A DNA stretch of 17,118 bases from the NCBI GenBank assembly GCA_016207285.1, contig JACQPW010000074.1:1-17118 (forward strand), written 5' to 3'. Below are positions 8,640-15,081 of the stretch, piece after piece. The notes beneath the pieces are model-generated. The model ran no database searches. It was not told the DNA's origin and saw only the letters and a program-made list of their open reading frames with translations. This stretch comes from Candidatus Kerfeldbacteria bacterium. Lineage in GTDB: Bacteria > Patescibacteriota > Patescibacteriia > UBA9570. The position numbers and the translations under genes were made by a program. How positions within the stretch are numbered: position 1 is the first letter of the stretch; each line of letters begins with the position of its first letter.

Positions 8640-9269
8640 ATGGCGGACACGACGAATACGCGTGGCATCGTACTGTACTACGAACCCTGGCGCGATGTGG
8701 ATCGCAGTTATGTCTTGTATACCGAACAATTTGGTAAGGTGCGCGCCAAAGCCATGGGCATTCGTCGACCTAAAGCCAAACTGGCCGGTGCGCTGGAACC
8801 CTTTGCCGAAGTTGAACTGTATTTGATTACGAGCCGTTACCAGTACAAAATTGGTGGAGCGGTGGTGCTGCAACGGTTTACGGCTATCAGCCAAGAGTTA
8901 GCACGTTATAATGCGGCCGTCTATTGTGTGGAGGTATTACATCGTTTGACCAAAGAGGCGGTGCCAGATCCGGCCATCTATCAGTTGCTCTATAGTACGT
9001 TGACTTGGCTTGATCACGCTCCGTATTCGCGTTTAGTGGTGCTAAGCTTTGTGGTTAAACTAGTGCAACAACTGGGTTATGATCTGTTACACACGGTCAA
9101 ACGGCCGGAAGATATTAAAGTATTGCGTTGGTTAGCGGTGACACCGTATCAAGAAGTGCAGAAATTGCGGCTCGATGCCACTGCCTGGCAGGCGCTCTAC
9201 CAAGGTGTTCACCTGTGGTTATATGAGTACTTGGGTGACGATGTACAGAGCGAGCAATTTTTAGTATAA
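8640..9269 (+). CDS. recO: DNA repair protein RecO, short form
   Basis: RecO mediates loading of RecA onto SSB-coated single-stranded DNA in the RecFOR recombination pathway and anneals complementary strands. The N-terminal OB-fold signature is clear: TRGIVLYYEPWRDVDRSYV, then FGKVRAKAMGIRRPKAKLAG and LEPFAEVELYLI. The C-terminal part is helical. The protein has 209 residues against roughly 240-250 in many bacteria, and the four-cysteine zinc region seen in some RecO proteins is absent; the only cysteine lies in VYCVEVL near residue 99. The ATG at 8640 comes 2 bases after the ileS stop, so translation is probably coupled. The TAA stop at 9267-9269 lies inside the -10 box of the promoter for the next gene. 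Confidence 0.9.
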   Translation: MADTTNTRGIVLYYEPWRDVDRSYVLYTEQFGKVRAKAMGIRRPKAKLAGALEPFAEVELYLITSRYQYKIGGAVVLQRFTAISQELARYNAAVYCVEVLHRLTKEAVPDPAIYQLLYSTLTWLDHAPYSRLVVLSFVVKLVQQLGYDLLHTVKRPEDIKVLRWLAVTPYQEVQKLRLDATAWQALYQGVHLWLYEYLGDDVQSEQFLV

Positions 9270-9270
9270 T
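9242..9270 (+). promoter_or_regulatory. Sigma-70-type promoter giving a leaderless transcript
   Basis: TGTACA at 9242-9247 matches 4 of 6 bases of the -35 consensus. It is followed by a 17-base spacer and a perfect TATAAT at 9265-9270. Transcription would begin near 9277, which is the A of the next ATG, so the mRNA would have no 5' leader. The -10 box contains the recO stop codon TAA (9267-9269). There is no Shine-Dalgarno sequence, consistent with leaderless initiation. TATAAT also occurs by chance inside coding regions in this window, so the call rests on spacing and position as well as on the hexamer. Confidence 0.7.
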
Positions 9271-9276
9271 GCGCGC

Positions 9277-11055
9277 ATGGGAAAAAAACGTCATTCTAAA
9301 TCCGTTCAACATGGTGTTTCTAGAGATTCGACTAAACCTTCAAAACATGACGACTTTGTCAATTTATACCGCTCAGATAATGCCAGTGATGCAGTGGATA
9401 TGACGACGTTAGATCGGGGTAGTCAGAAAAAACGCTTTTTTACTATTTTATTCACTGCAGTGGTTGGGCTATCGGTGGTCGCTGCTAGCTTAGGCTATTT
9501 GGCGTTTAGTAAAAACCGTTTAACTGTCAGTCCTGGGGAAGTCACCTTAACCATTGAGGCGGATAAAACCGTGGCGTCTGGTGATCAGCTCGATTTAGAT
9601 ATTCATTATACCAATAGTAGTGCGGCTGGAATTTCCAAAGGTGCCATTGAACTGGTGGTACCAGCTGGGTTTTATTTTGTCTCTTCCGATCCGGTACCGG
9701 CGGATGGGACAGAAAATCATTGGGATATCAGTGATGTCCCAGCCGGAGCCGAAGGCACCATTCATTTGACTGGGCAGGTGGTTGGGCAAGTGGGTGATAT
9801 TAAAGATTTCACTGCCTTATTAACCTATACTCCAGTGAACTTTTCCTCAGATTTTCAAACTTCGGCTAATACCAGTGTGACGGTTGGAGAATCGATCATG
9901 AAATTAGATGTGTCTGTGCCAGAACAGGTGCGTAGCGGAGAAGAATTATCCTACGTCTTTACCATTACCAATGCGGCCGCGTTACCGTTAGTGAATGCTA
10001 AGGCCGTAATGACGTATCCGGCTGGTTTTCAAGTAGCCAGTGCCGATCCTAAAGCAACGCAAGGCAATGCCACCTGGTTGTTTGAACAGATCGATCCTAA
10101 TGCGACCACGACTGTGACGGTGAAAGGGACGATGTCGGCAGAGGCTGATGCCGAGCAGGAATTTATTTTACAGACCGGGATTGAAGAAGCCAATGGTTTT
10201 CTTAACTTACAAGCGGAAGATCGTCATACCGTCAAGGTGATTAACCCAGAATTATCCTTAACGATGACTGCCCCACGCTCAGCTCAAGCCGGCGGGGAAG
10301 TGCAATATGATATTACGGTCAGTAATCCATCCAAAATCGCCATCACTGATATTACCTTAGCGATTGAGTTTTCTGGTAATGCGGTGACGGGTAACGCAAC
10401 CACATTGGATCCGATCGCTGAATTGAAACCGGGTGACGAAACCAGCCTAACCTATACGGCCGTGGTGAAAGATCCGCTGCCTGAATCAGCTAGTGCGATC
10501 ACCGCCACACTATCGGTAGACAGTGCCCAGGTAACTGGTAGTGATGCGGAGTTTAGTGAAACGGTCGAGGTCGTGACCACGTTACAAGGTACCTTAGAGG
10601 TGACGGCTGAAGGGCGTTATTTTTCGGATGACTTATCCAGGCTTGGTTCTGGCCCCTTACCTCCAACGGTTGGAAAAACAACCAGCTATGTCATTCGTTG
10701 GTCAGTGACAGCGGGAGGCGCTGCCATGTCCGATGTGATGGTACAGACTACTCTACCGGACGGGACTAGTTTTGTGGAGAGTGCTGATGATGCCATCAGC
10801 TTCGATGCTGCTACCAACATTGTAAGTTGGAGTCTGGAGAAAATGGAGGCCGGGAGCATCCAGGCTGGTAGTTTCACCGTGTCTGTTACTCCCACCAAGA
10901 GCGATGTCAATAAACTGATGGCGTTGACCAATGAGACCGTAGCGACTGCTACCGATGCCAATAGTGGTGAATCGGTTCAAGCGCAAGACAATAAAGTGAC
11001 GACTAATCTAGCCAATGATCCCGGAGCCGAGGACGATGGGATTGTCGTTGAATAG
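9277..11055 (+). CDS. Single-pass membrane protein with four DUF11-like beta-sandwich domains
   Basis: Probable cell-surface structural or adhesion protein. Residues 1-54 are basic and hydrophilic with no signal peptidase site. Residues 55-77 form one transmembrane segment (core FFTILFTAVVGLSVVAASLG) preceded by KKR, giving a cytoplasmic N-terminus and an exported C-terminus. The exported part has four repeated Ig-like units of about 110-150 residues starting near residues 80, 207, 324 and 436. Each shows the DUF11/CARDB-like pattern: a strand, SG(E/D)xL or AGGEVxY, a TNS/TNA/SNPS turn, an MTYPAGF/ELVVPAGF/TTLPDGT strand, then a strand ending in WxxxxxxAG or PG. The last ~25 residues are acidic with no sortase signal or C-terminal anchor. 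The start ATG lies six bases after a perfect -10 box. tgt begins 3 bases after the stop. The partner or ligand is unknown. Confidence 0.85.
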   Translation: MGKKRHSKSVQHGVSRDSTKPSKHDDFVNLYRSDNASDAVDMTTLDRGSQKKRFFTILFTAVVGLSVVAASLGYLAFSKNRLTVSPGEVTLTIEADKTVASGDQLDLDIHYTNSSAAGISKGAIELVVPAGFYFVSSDPVPADGTENHWDISDVPAGAEGTIHLTGQVVGQVGDIKDFTALLTYTPVNFSSDFQTSANTSVTVGESIMKLDVSVPEQVRSGEELSYVFTITNAAALPLVNAKAVMTYPAGFQVASADPKATQGNATWLFEQIDPNATTTVTVKGTMSAEADAEQEFILQTGIEEANGFLNLQAEDRHTVKVINPELSLTMTAPRSAQAGGEVQYDITVSNPSKIAITDITLAIEFSGNAVTGNATTLDPIAELKPGDETSLTYTAVVKDPLPESASAITATLSVDSAQVTGSDAEFSETVEVVTTLQGTLEVTAEGRYFSDDLSRLGSGPLPPTVGKTTSYVIRWSVTAGGAAMSDVMVQTTLPDGTSFVESADDAISFDAATNIVSWSLEKMEAGSIQAGSFTVSVTPTKSDVNKLMALTNETVATATDANSGESVQAQDNKVTTNLANDPGAEDDGIVVE

Positions 11056-11058
11056 GGT

Positions 11059-12156
11059 ATGTGGACAGAGCAGGCTCGCCTAGGCCACGCCCGGGCCGGC
11101 ACAGTAACTACGGCGCATGGGGTGGTGCCAACACCTGCCTTTATGCCGATTGCTACGCGTGGGGCAGTGAAGCATTTAGCCAATAGCGATTTAGCCCAGA
11201 TTGGGAATGACATTTTGTTAGCGAACACCTATCATTTATATTTACGGCCAGGTCTAGAAGTATTAAAAGCAGTGGGCGGTCTACATGGTTTGATGCAGTG
11301 GGACAAACCAATCCTAACGGATTCGGGTGGTTTTCAAGTTTTTAGCTTGGCTCATTTACGTCAGTTGACTCCGGATGGTGTGCGTTTTAATTCCCATATC
11401 GATGGTGCCGAACTGTTCATGACGCCAGAATTATCGATGGAAATTCAGCAGGTGATTGGTTCTGATATCCAAATGTGTTTTGATTATTTTCCTGGGTTTC
11501 CAGCCAGTCGCGCCGATGCTGAACACTCGGTAGCCTTAACCACTCAGTGGGCTAAACGCTGCAAAGATTATTCCTCTCCTCACGGTCTCTTCGCCATCGT
11601 CCAAGGTTCCAGCTTTGCAGATTTGCGTCAGCAGAGTGCCCAGGAATTGGTGCAGATCGGATTTGATGGCTATGCCATCGGTGGTTTAGCGGTCGGTGAA
11701 CCAACCGAGGTCATGTATGCCATGCTTGATACGACCATCCCACTACTACCCTCGGATAAGCCGCATTACCTGATGGGGGTTGGTCAGCCAGAACAAATTT
11801 TGGAAGCGGTCAAACGCGGTGTGGATTTATTTGATTGCGTCTTACCTAGCCGTAACGCGCGGCATGGTCAAGTCTATATGCATACTCAAGCTGAATTGGT
11901 TGATACTGAATTAACAGCCGTCCAGTATCGTAAAATCAACCTCACAAGTAGTGAATATAAAACAGATGTACAAGCACTAGATCCATTGTGTCACTGTAGC
12001 ACCTGCCAGTCTGGTTATAGCCGCGCCTATCTGCGACATTTGTTCAGCGTGGCAGAGCCGTTAGCCCAACGCTTGACCACAGTGCATAATGTGTCATTCT
12101 ATATTGAGTTAATGCGTACGATTCGTCATCAGATCCAAACCCATGCGCAATCCTAG
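11059..12156 (+). CDS. tgt: tRNA-guanine transglycosylase (queuine tRNA-ribosyltransferase)
   Basis: Exchanges the wobble guanine-34 of GUN-anticodon tRNAs for a 7-deazaguanine (preQ1 in most bacteria, queuine in salvagers) in queuosine synthesis. The catalytic TDSGGFQVF block is present with D88. The nucleophile is D259 in FDCVLPSRNARHGQ. The zinc site is C311/C313/C316 plus H343 (TVHNVSFY), with the usual CxCxxC spacing and the SRAYLRHL helix. GGLAVGE (209-214) keeps the valine of bacterial preQ1-using enzymes rather than the glycine of eukaryotic ones. The pocket segment usually written FDECTPYPA reads FDYFPGFPA (141-149), keeping the Asp but losing the Cys. Length 365 is normal for the family. 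No other queuosine gene is in the window, so whether the cell makes or salvages the base is unknown. The ATG at 11059 abuts the preceding stop with no Shine-Dalgarno sequence. Confidence 0.96.
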   Translation: MWTEQARLGHARAGTVTTAHGVVPTPAFMPIATRGAVKHLANSDLAQIGNDILLANTYHLYLRPGLEVLKAVGGLHGLMQWDKPILTDSGGFQVFSLAHLRQLTPDGVRFNSHIDGAELFMTPELSMEIQQVIGSDIQMCFDYFPGFPASRADAEHSVALTTQWAKRCKDYSSPHGLFAIVQGSSFADLRQQSAQELVQIGFDGYAIGGLAVGEPTEVMYAMLDTTIPLLPSDKPHYLMGVGQPEQILEAVKRGVDLFDCVLPSRNARHGQVYMHTQAELVDTELTAVQYRKINLTSSEYKTDVQALDPLCHCSTCQSGYSRAYLRHLFSVAEPLAQRLTTVHNVSFYIELMRTIRHQIQTHAQS

Positions 12157-13264
12157 TGTCAGACCAGAAATCCGTGAACGGCGTATGCCCAATTGGAGTA
12201 GCGCCAGTATTGTGCATTTTGAGTCAACAGATGATCGTCATAGTGCGTTTAATCGCGCACACGTACCAACGGTAGAACGCTGGCAATTACTGTATGAGGC
12301 AGTGCAATCCAATCCGGCTTTACGTACTATCGCAGCACAATTGAGGCAGTATAAAGAGTTATTACTGACCACACAGCCACAGACCGATCCGCTCTCTGAA
12401 CATCTGCAGACTGCTTTGCCAAACGCCGACATTAAAGCGCTGCCGTTATTATTACATACCGATCTTGAGGATGTCATTCAGCAGTTGGAACGTCCATATG
12501 TGTTGACCACCTCCTCAACGCATCGCAGTACTGGCCAGGTACTAGAAGCCGTCCACCGTTTAGGTGATTTTGAAACCGGACCCCGGGCTATTTTGTCCTT
12601 TGACCATCACTCAGATTTAGAAACGATCGATCAGCCAGCGGAATCTGGAGATCTGCCATCCAAATCTAATGTCATGGCCTATGTGCTGAAAAAAAAATTA
12701 GTAGACGCGGTTGCAGTATTTGGCACGAGCGAATTCTATGCAATGCCGCCAGGGTTAAAGCACACAGTCATACCGAGTTCAGCCTTGTATGCCGACGGCT
12801 TACCACAACGCCGACAGTTTATTGAAGCGCTACGTGTAACCTTTGACCGATGGCAAAAGCAAGGTATTCGGCAGCTCTACACCTCGGTAGATTTAGATAG
12901 TTTGCGTTTACCAAGTCAACTCTATTCTGGTACCGATTATAATCCGATCGACCGGCTGCGCACACTGTTGTTGGCTCCAGATTTAGAACAGATGATAGGT
13001 GATCCTCAATTGACCAGTTTCTTATCGCATTATCGGTCATACGACGCCGACACGTATCAGGGGATTCCAGCAGCTTGGATTCCGTTAGCGATGCAAACTG
13101 CACGGACAGAATTTGGTATGACCATTGGGATCAAAAAACATCGATCAGAGCAGCGGATAGTAGGGGATGTTGTAGAGTATGTTGGTCCAGATTTAGATGG
13201 ACGCACCGCTAAAATCAGTGCCGCGATCTTAAGCAGTATGTTGGCGGAAGCGCAAATAGTATGA
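12143..13264 (+). CDS. Divergent ureohydrolase (arginase/agmatinase-fold) family protein
   Basis: Probable di-metal hydrolase of the arginase/agmatinase/formiminoglutamase superfamily. The six metal-ligand positions of that fold are all present: H127 in TSSTHRSTG (the GGDHS position), D154/H156/D158 in SFDHHSDLE (the DAHxD position), and D250/D252 in TSVDLDSL (the SxDxD position). YSGTDYNP (261-268) replaces the usual PGTGTP loop. GDVVEYVGPDLDGRTAKISA (341-360) matches the conserved C-terminal strand-helix of the family. The surrounding sequence is far from any characterised arginase and the substrate cannot be named. The ~120-residue N-terminal region is longer than usual. At 373 residues it is longer than arginase (~300). 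The ATG at 12143 overlaps tgt by 14 bases; ATG 12185 is an alternative start that removes 14 basic residues. The stop overlaps the next start as ATGA, so translation is likely coupled. Confidence 0.75.
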   Translation: MRNPSVRPEIRERRMPNWSSASIVHFESTDDRHSAFNRAHVPTVERWQLLYEAVQSNPALRTIAAQLRQYKELLLTTQPQTDPLSEHLQTALPNADIKALPLLLHTDLEDVIQQLERPYVLTTSSTHRSTGQVLEAVHRLGDFETGPRAILSFDHHSDLETIDQPAESGDLPSKSNVMAYVLKKKLVDAVAVFGTSEFYAMPPGLKHTVIPSSALYADGLPQRRQFIEALRVTFDRWQKQGIRQLYTSVDLDSLRLPSQLYSGTDYNPIDRLRTLLLAPDLEQMIGDPQLTSFLSHYRSYDADTYQGIPAAWIPLAMQTARTEFGMTIGIKKHRSEQRIVGDVVEYVGPDLDGRTAKISAAILSSMLAEAQIV

Positions 13265-14037
13265 AGCGCGCTCTGCTAACTGTCGGTTTACTGTTTAGCT
13301 TGGCCGGATGTAGTTCGTCCTGGACGATTGATTTATCCAACGTCAATAGTGCAAATAATCCTGTCATCCAGCCAACCGTACAGTACCCAACCTGGACAGC
13401 AGTGCGTTCCGGGATTGATTTTAAACAACAATTGGTTGAGGCCGGAGACAACACCGAGCTATTGAGTATCGTGCGGATTGACCCTACGTTGGTGGAACTG
13501 ACTATCGCGGTGGATGAGGCGATTCCACAGACGGTCAGTCATTGGCAGGAAGAACTAGCTGCCACTGTAGTGATCAATGGTAGTTACTTTGATGAAGACT
13601 ATGCCCTGGTCACACGGACAGTAATGGAGGGCGAACCCTATGGTCCATTATTGTCTGGTCATACGGGCAGCTTTACTAAAAACCATGGCCGTTGGACGAT
13701 CACTAATGATGCCAGTGCCTTGGGGGATAGTGGTATCCAATCCTATCCTATCCTCGTGCTGGATGGCACAGCCCAAGTGAATACGGCATCCACGGATACC
13801 GGACAACGTACGGTTGTGGCCTTAGATCAGTCCGGTCGGGTATATTTGATTATCTGTGAGTATGGAGTCTTTACCCTCACCGAGTTAGCAGCTGCCTTAG
13901 CCGAATTAAGCGATCCAGCGTTGGTCAGTGCGTTGAATTTTGATGGCGGAACGTCCACGGGATTAAGTATTCAGAGTGACACAGTTCGTTATTTGGACGA
14001 TTCATTAGTCGTGCCATCGGTAGTAGCGATTCCATAA
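13261..14037 (+). CDS. Phosphodiester glycosidase (NAGPA/DUF2233) family lipoprotein
   Basis: Exported lipoprotein. The N-terminus MKRALLTVGLLFSLAGCSS is a signal peptide with lipobox LAGC, the lipidated cysteine being C17, so the mature protein should be anchored on the outer face of the membrane. The body matches the NAGPA-type domain, known from enzymes that uncover or remove sugar phosphodiesters and from exopolysaccharide-associated proteins. Markers are VVINGSYFD (104-111, the usual NGGYF position), QSYPILVLDG (160-169), RTVVALDQSGRVYLI (183-197) and NFDGGTSTGLSI (226-237, the usual LDGGGSS position). Length 258 is normal for a single-domain member. It starts at an ATGA overlap with the ureohydrolase-like gene. 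The substrate is unknown; a role in cell-surface glycan or teichoic-type polymer turnover is a reasonable inference. Confidence 0.88.
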   Translation: MKRALLTVGLLFSLAGCSSSWTIDLSNVNSANNPVIQPTVQYPTWTAVRSGIDFKQQLVEAGDNTELLSIVRIDPTLVELTIAVDEAIPQTVSHWQEELAATVVINGSYFDEDYALVTRTVMEGEPYGPLLSGHTGSFTKNHGRWTITNDASALGDSGIQSYPILVLDGTAQVNTASTDTGQRTVVALDQSGRVYLIICEYGVFTLTELAAALAELSDPALVSALNFDGGTSTGLSIQSDTVRYLDDSLVVPSVVAIP

Positions 14038-14043
14038 CGCTTG

Positions 14044-14052
14044 TGCTATAAT
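14044..14052 (+). promoter_or_regulatory. Extended -10 promoter for the membrane-protein/Clp operon
   Basis: TGC followed by a perfect TATAAT (14047-14052) forms an extended -10 element (TGnTATAAT) in the short gap between two genes. The -35 position at 17-base spacing reads TAGCGA, only a weak match, which an extended -10 tolerates. Transcription should start near 14059, leaving only about four to six bases before the ATG at 14064. Inference from sequence alone. Confidence 0.65.
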
Positions 14053-14063
14053 GACGCTAATCT

Positions 14064-14393
14064 ATGCCTCACTACCGCACTAAATATAAACTCGATACAG
14101 CCGTAGCCATTATCTTTATTTTCCTGGGTATGGCAGTCATTAGCGTAGTGTTTGGTATGCTGTTGTTTCCAGTCTTTACGCATGTCTGTGCTAATCAATT
14201 ATTGCTTGGGGTAGCCAAGATTGGCTATGGTGGAGTAGCTACCTTAGCGACCGGATTAATGTTAGAAGCCTATAATTTATATGAACATCATCGTGGACAC
14301 GTCGCAGTATTGGTGGCAGTGAGTGTGGTCACTAGTACGGTCTGTGTCTTAATGATTCGCTATGTAGCTCAAGCTTACACCTGTACGCTATGA
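14064..14393 (+). CDS. Small three-TM membrane protein, unknown function
   Basis: I do not recognise a family. The 109-residue protein has three likely transmembrane helices at about 11-35 (core AVAIIFIFLGMAVISVVFG), 45-67 (LGVAKIGYGGVATLATGL) and 79-101 (AVLVAVSVVTSTVCVLMI). The N-terminus (MPHYRTKYK) is basic and probably cytoplasmic. One cysteine lies in the first loop (HVCAN) and one at the C-terminus. It is the first gene after an extended -10 promoter, and its start is nearly leaderless. Its TGA stop overlaps the next start as ATGA. Its position at the head of a run ending in a membrane-anchored Clp ATPase suggests a partner or substrate-handling role in that system, but this is inferred from context only. 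Confidence 0.75.
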   Translation: MPHYRTKYKLDTAVAIIFIFLGMAVISVVFGMLLFPVFTHVCANQLLLGVAKIGYGGVATLATGLMLEAYNLYEHHRGHVAVLVAVSVVTSTVCVLMIRYVAQAYTCTL

Positions 14394-14755
14394 GCATCAT
14401 TAATCCCCATGACATGTCACGTCATTACGTGCTGTGGGGGTTCAGCTTAGGGCTCGTGGCCGTCATGGCTGGATTACTGTACTCGTTTCATCCACAATCG
14501 CTCTTGGTGCATGACGTAGTACCTGAGGTCGTAAAACCAGTGGCCGCTGTCAGCGCTGGTATTCTGGGTCTATTAGCGGTGTCTTTTAAGTTTGTATTTT
14601 CGCAAGAATTAGTGGCTTGGACATTACTCGATGCCATGGCTGTATTAGGTACTATCTTGGTTGGTTTATTTGGCTATAGCGAGTGGTGGTTGATCTACCA
14701 CGTAGTGGCGTTCACTGGTTTATTTATATTTGGTCCTTATTTACATTTTGAATAG
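14390..14755 (+). CDS. Small four-TM membrane protein, unknown function
   Basis: No recognised family. The 121-residue protein has about four hydrophobic helices: 13-33 (VLWGFSLGLVAVMAGLLYSF), 48-70 (VKPVAAVSAGILGLLAVSF), 76-96 (TLLDAMAVLGTILVGLFGYS) and 98-118 (WWLIYHVVAFTGLFIFG). Loops are short, leaving little soluble sequence, so it is a membrane-embedded component rather than an enzyme with an extra domain. It begins at a 4-base ATGA overlap with the upstream membrane gene and ends 2 bases before the next start, so translation is almost certainly coupled. No Shine-Dalgarno sequence is present. Function inferred only as a companion of its neighbours. Confidence 0.75.
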   Translation: MSIINPHDMSRHYVLWGFSLGLVAVMAGLLYSFHPQSLLVHDVVPEVVKPVAAVSAGILGLLAVSFKFVFSQELVAWTLLDAMAVLGTILVGLFGYSEWWLIYHVVAFTGLFIFGPYLHFE

Positions 14756-14757
14756 GT

Positions 14758-15081
14758 ATGTTGTTCATCTGGTGGTATAGTACTGGTTTATTCAACTTGC
14801 TGCGGCAAGTCCGTGACCATATTCGATCGTATGCCCATTCGCTGAATTTACAAATTCTGACGCGTTATTTGTTTGTGCCGATGTATGGGTATAAGGATAT
14901 CTGGAGTCGGTTGATCAGTTTTGCTGTTCGTTTAGTACAACTGATTGTGATCACCATTGCTACATTTTTTTACATTGTCTTTGAATGTATTGTCATTGCC
15001 GCCTGGATAGGATTACCCGTTGTAGTGGTCGGCAATATTATTTATCAATTGAGTGGTGCTGTATGGCAGAGTCTACAGTAG
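14758..15081 (+). CDS. Small two-TM protein preceding the Clp ATPase
   Basis: This 107-residue protein has a soluble N-terminal half (FIWWYSTGLFNLLRQVRDHI, then a LNLQILTRYLFVPMYG segment) followed by two adjoining transmembrane helices at about 53-75 (RLVQLIVITIATFFYIVF) and 76-98 (IVIAAWIGLPVVVVGNII). From memory, proteins with a WWYxxGL start, a LxLxxLxRxLFxP motif and a C-terminal TM hairpin often precede Clp-type ATPases in Patescibacteria genomes, so I consider it a conserved component of that cassette; I cannot verify this here. Its last 19 bases overlap the start of the Clp gene, so the two are translationally coupled. Confidence 0.75.
   Translation: MLFIWWYSTGLFNLLRQVRDHIRSYAHSLNLQILTRYLFVPMYGYKDIWSRLISFAVRLVQLIVITIATFFYIVFECIVIAAWIGLPVVVVGNIIYQLSGAVWQSLQ

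Noticed and set aside
11045..11061. Shared GAATAGG(G)TATG junction at 11050-11061 and 14749-14760 as a regulatory repeat
   Set aside because: It is short, consists mainly of a stop and a start codon, and both proteins happen to end in Glu; chance is a sufficient explanation.
13262..14393. TGA recoded as glycine, as in some Patescibacteria lineages
   Set aside because: TGA at 13262-13264 and 14391-14393 ends proteins exactly where the next ATG overlaps, and reading through adds no conserved sequence. Standard code fits.
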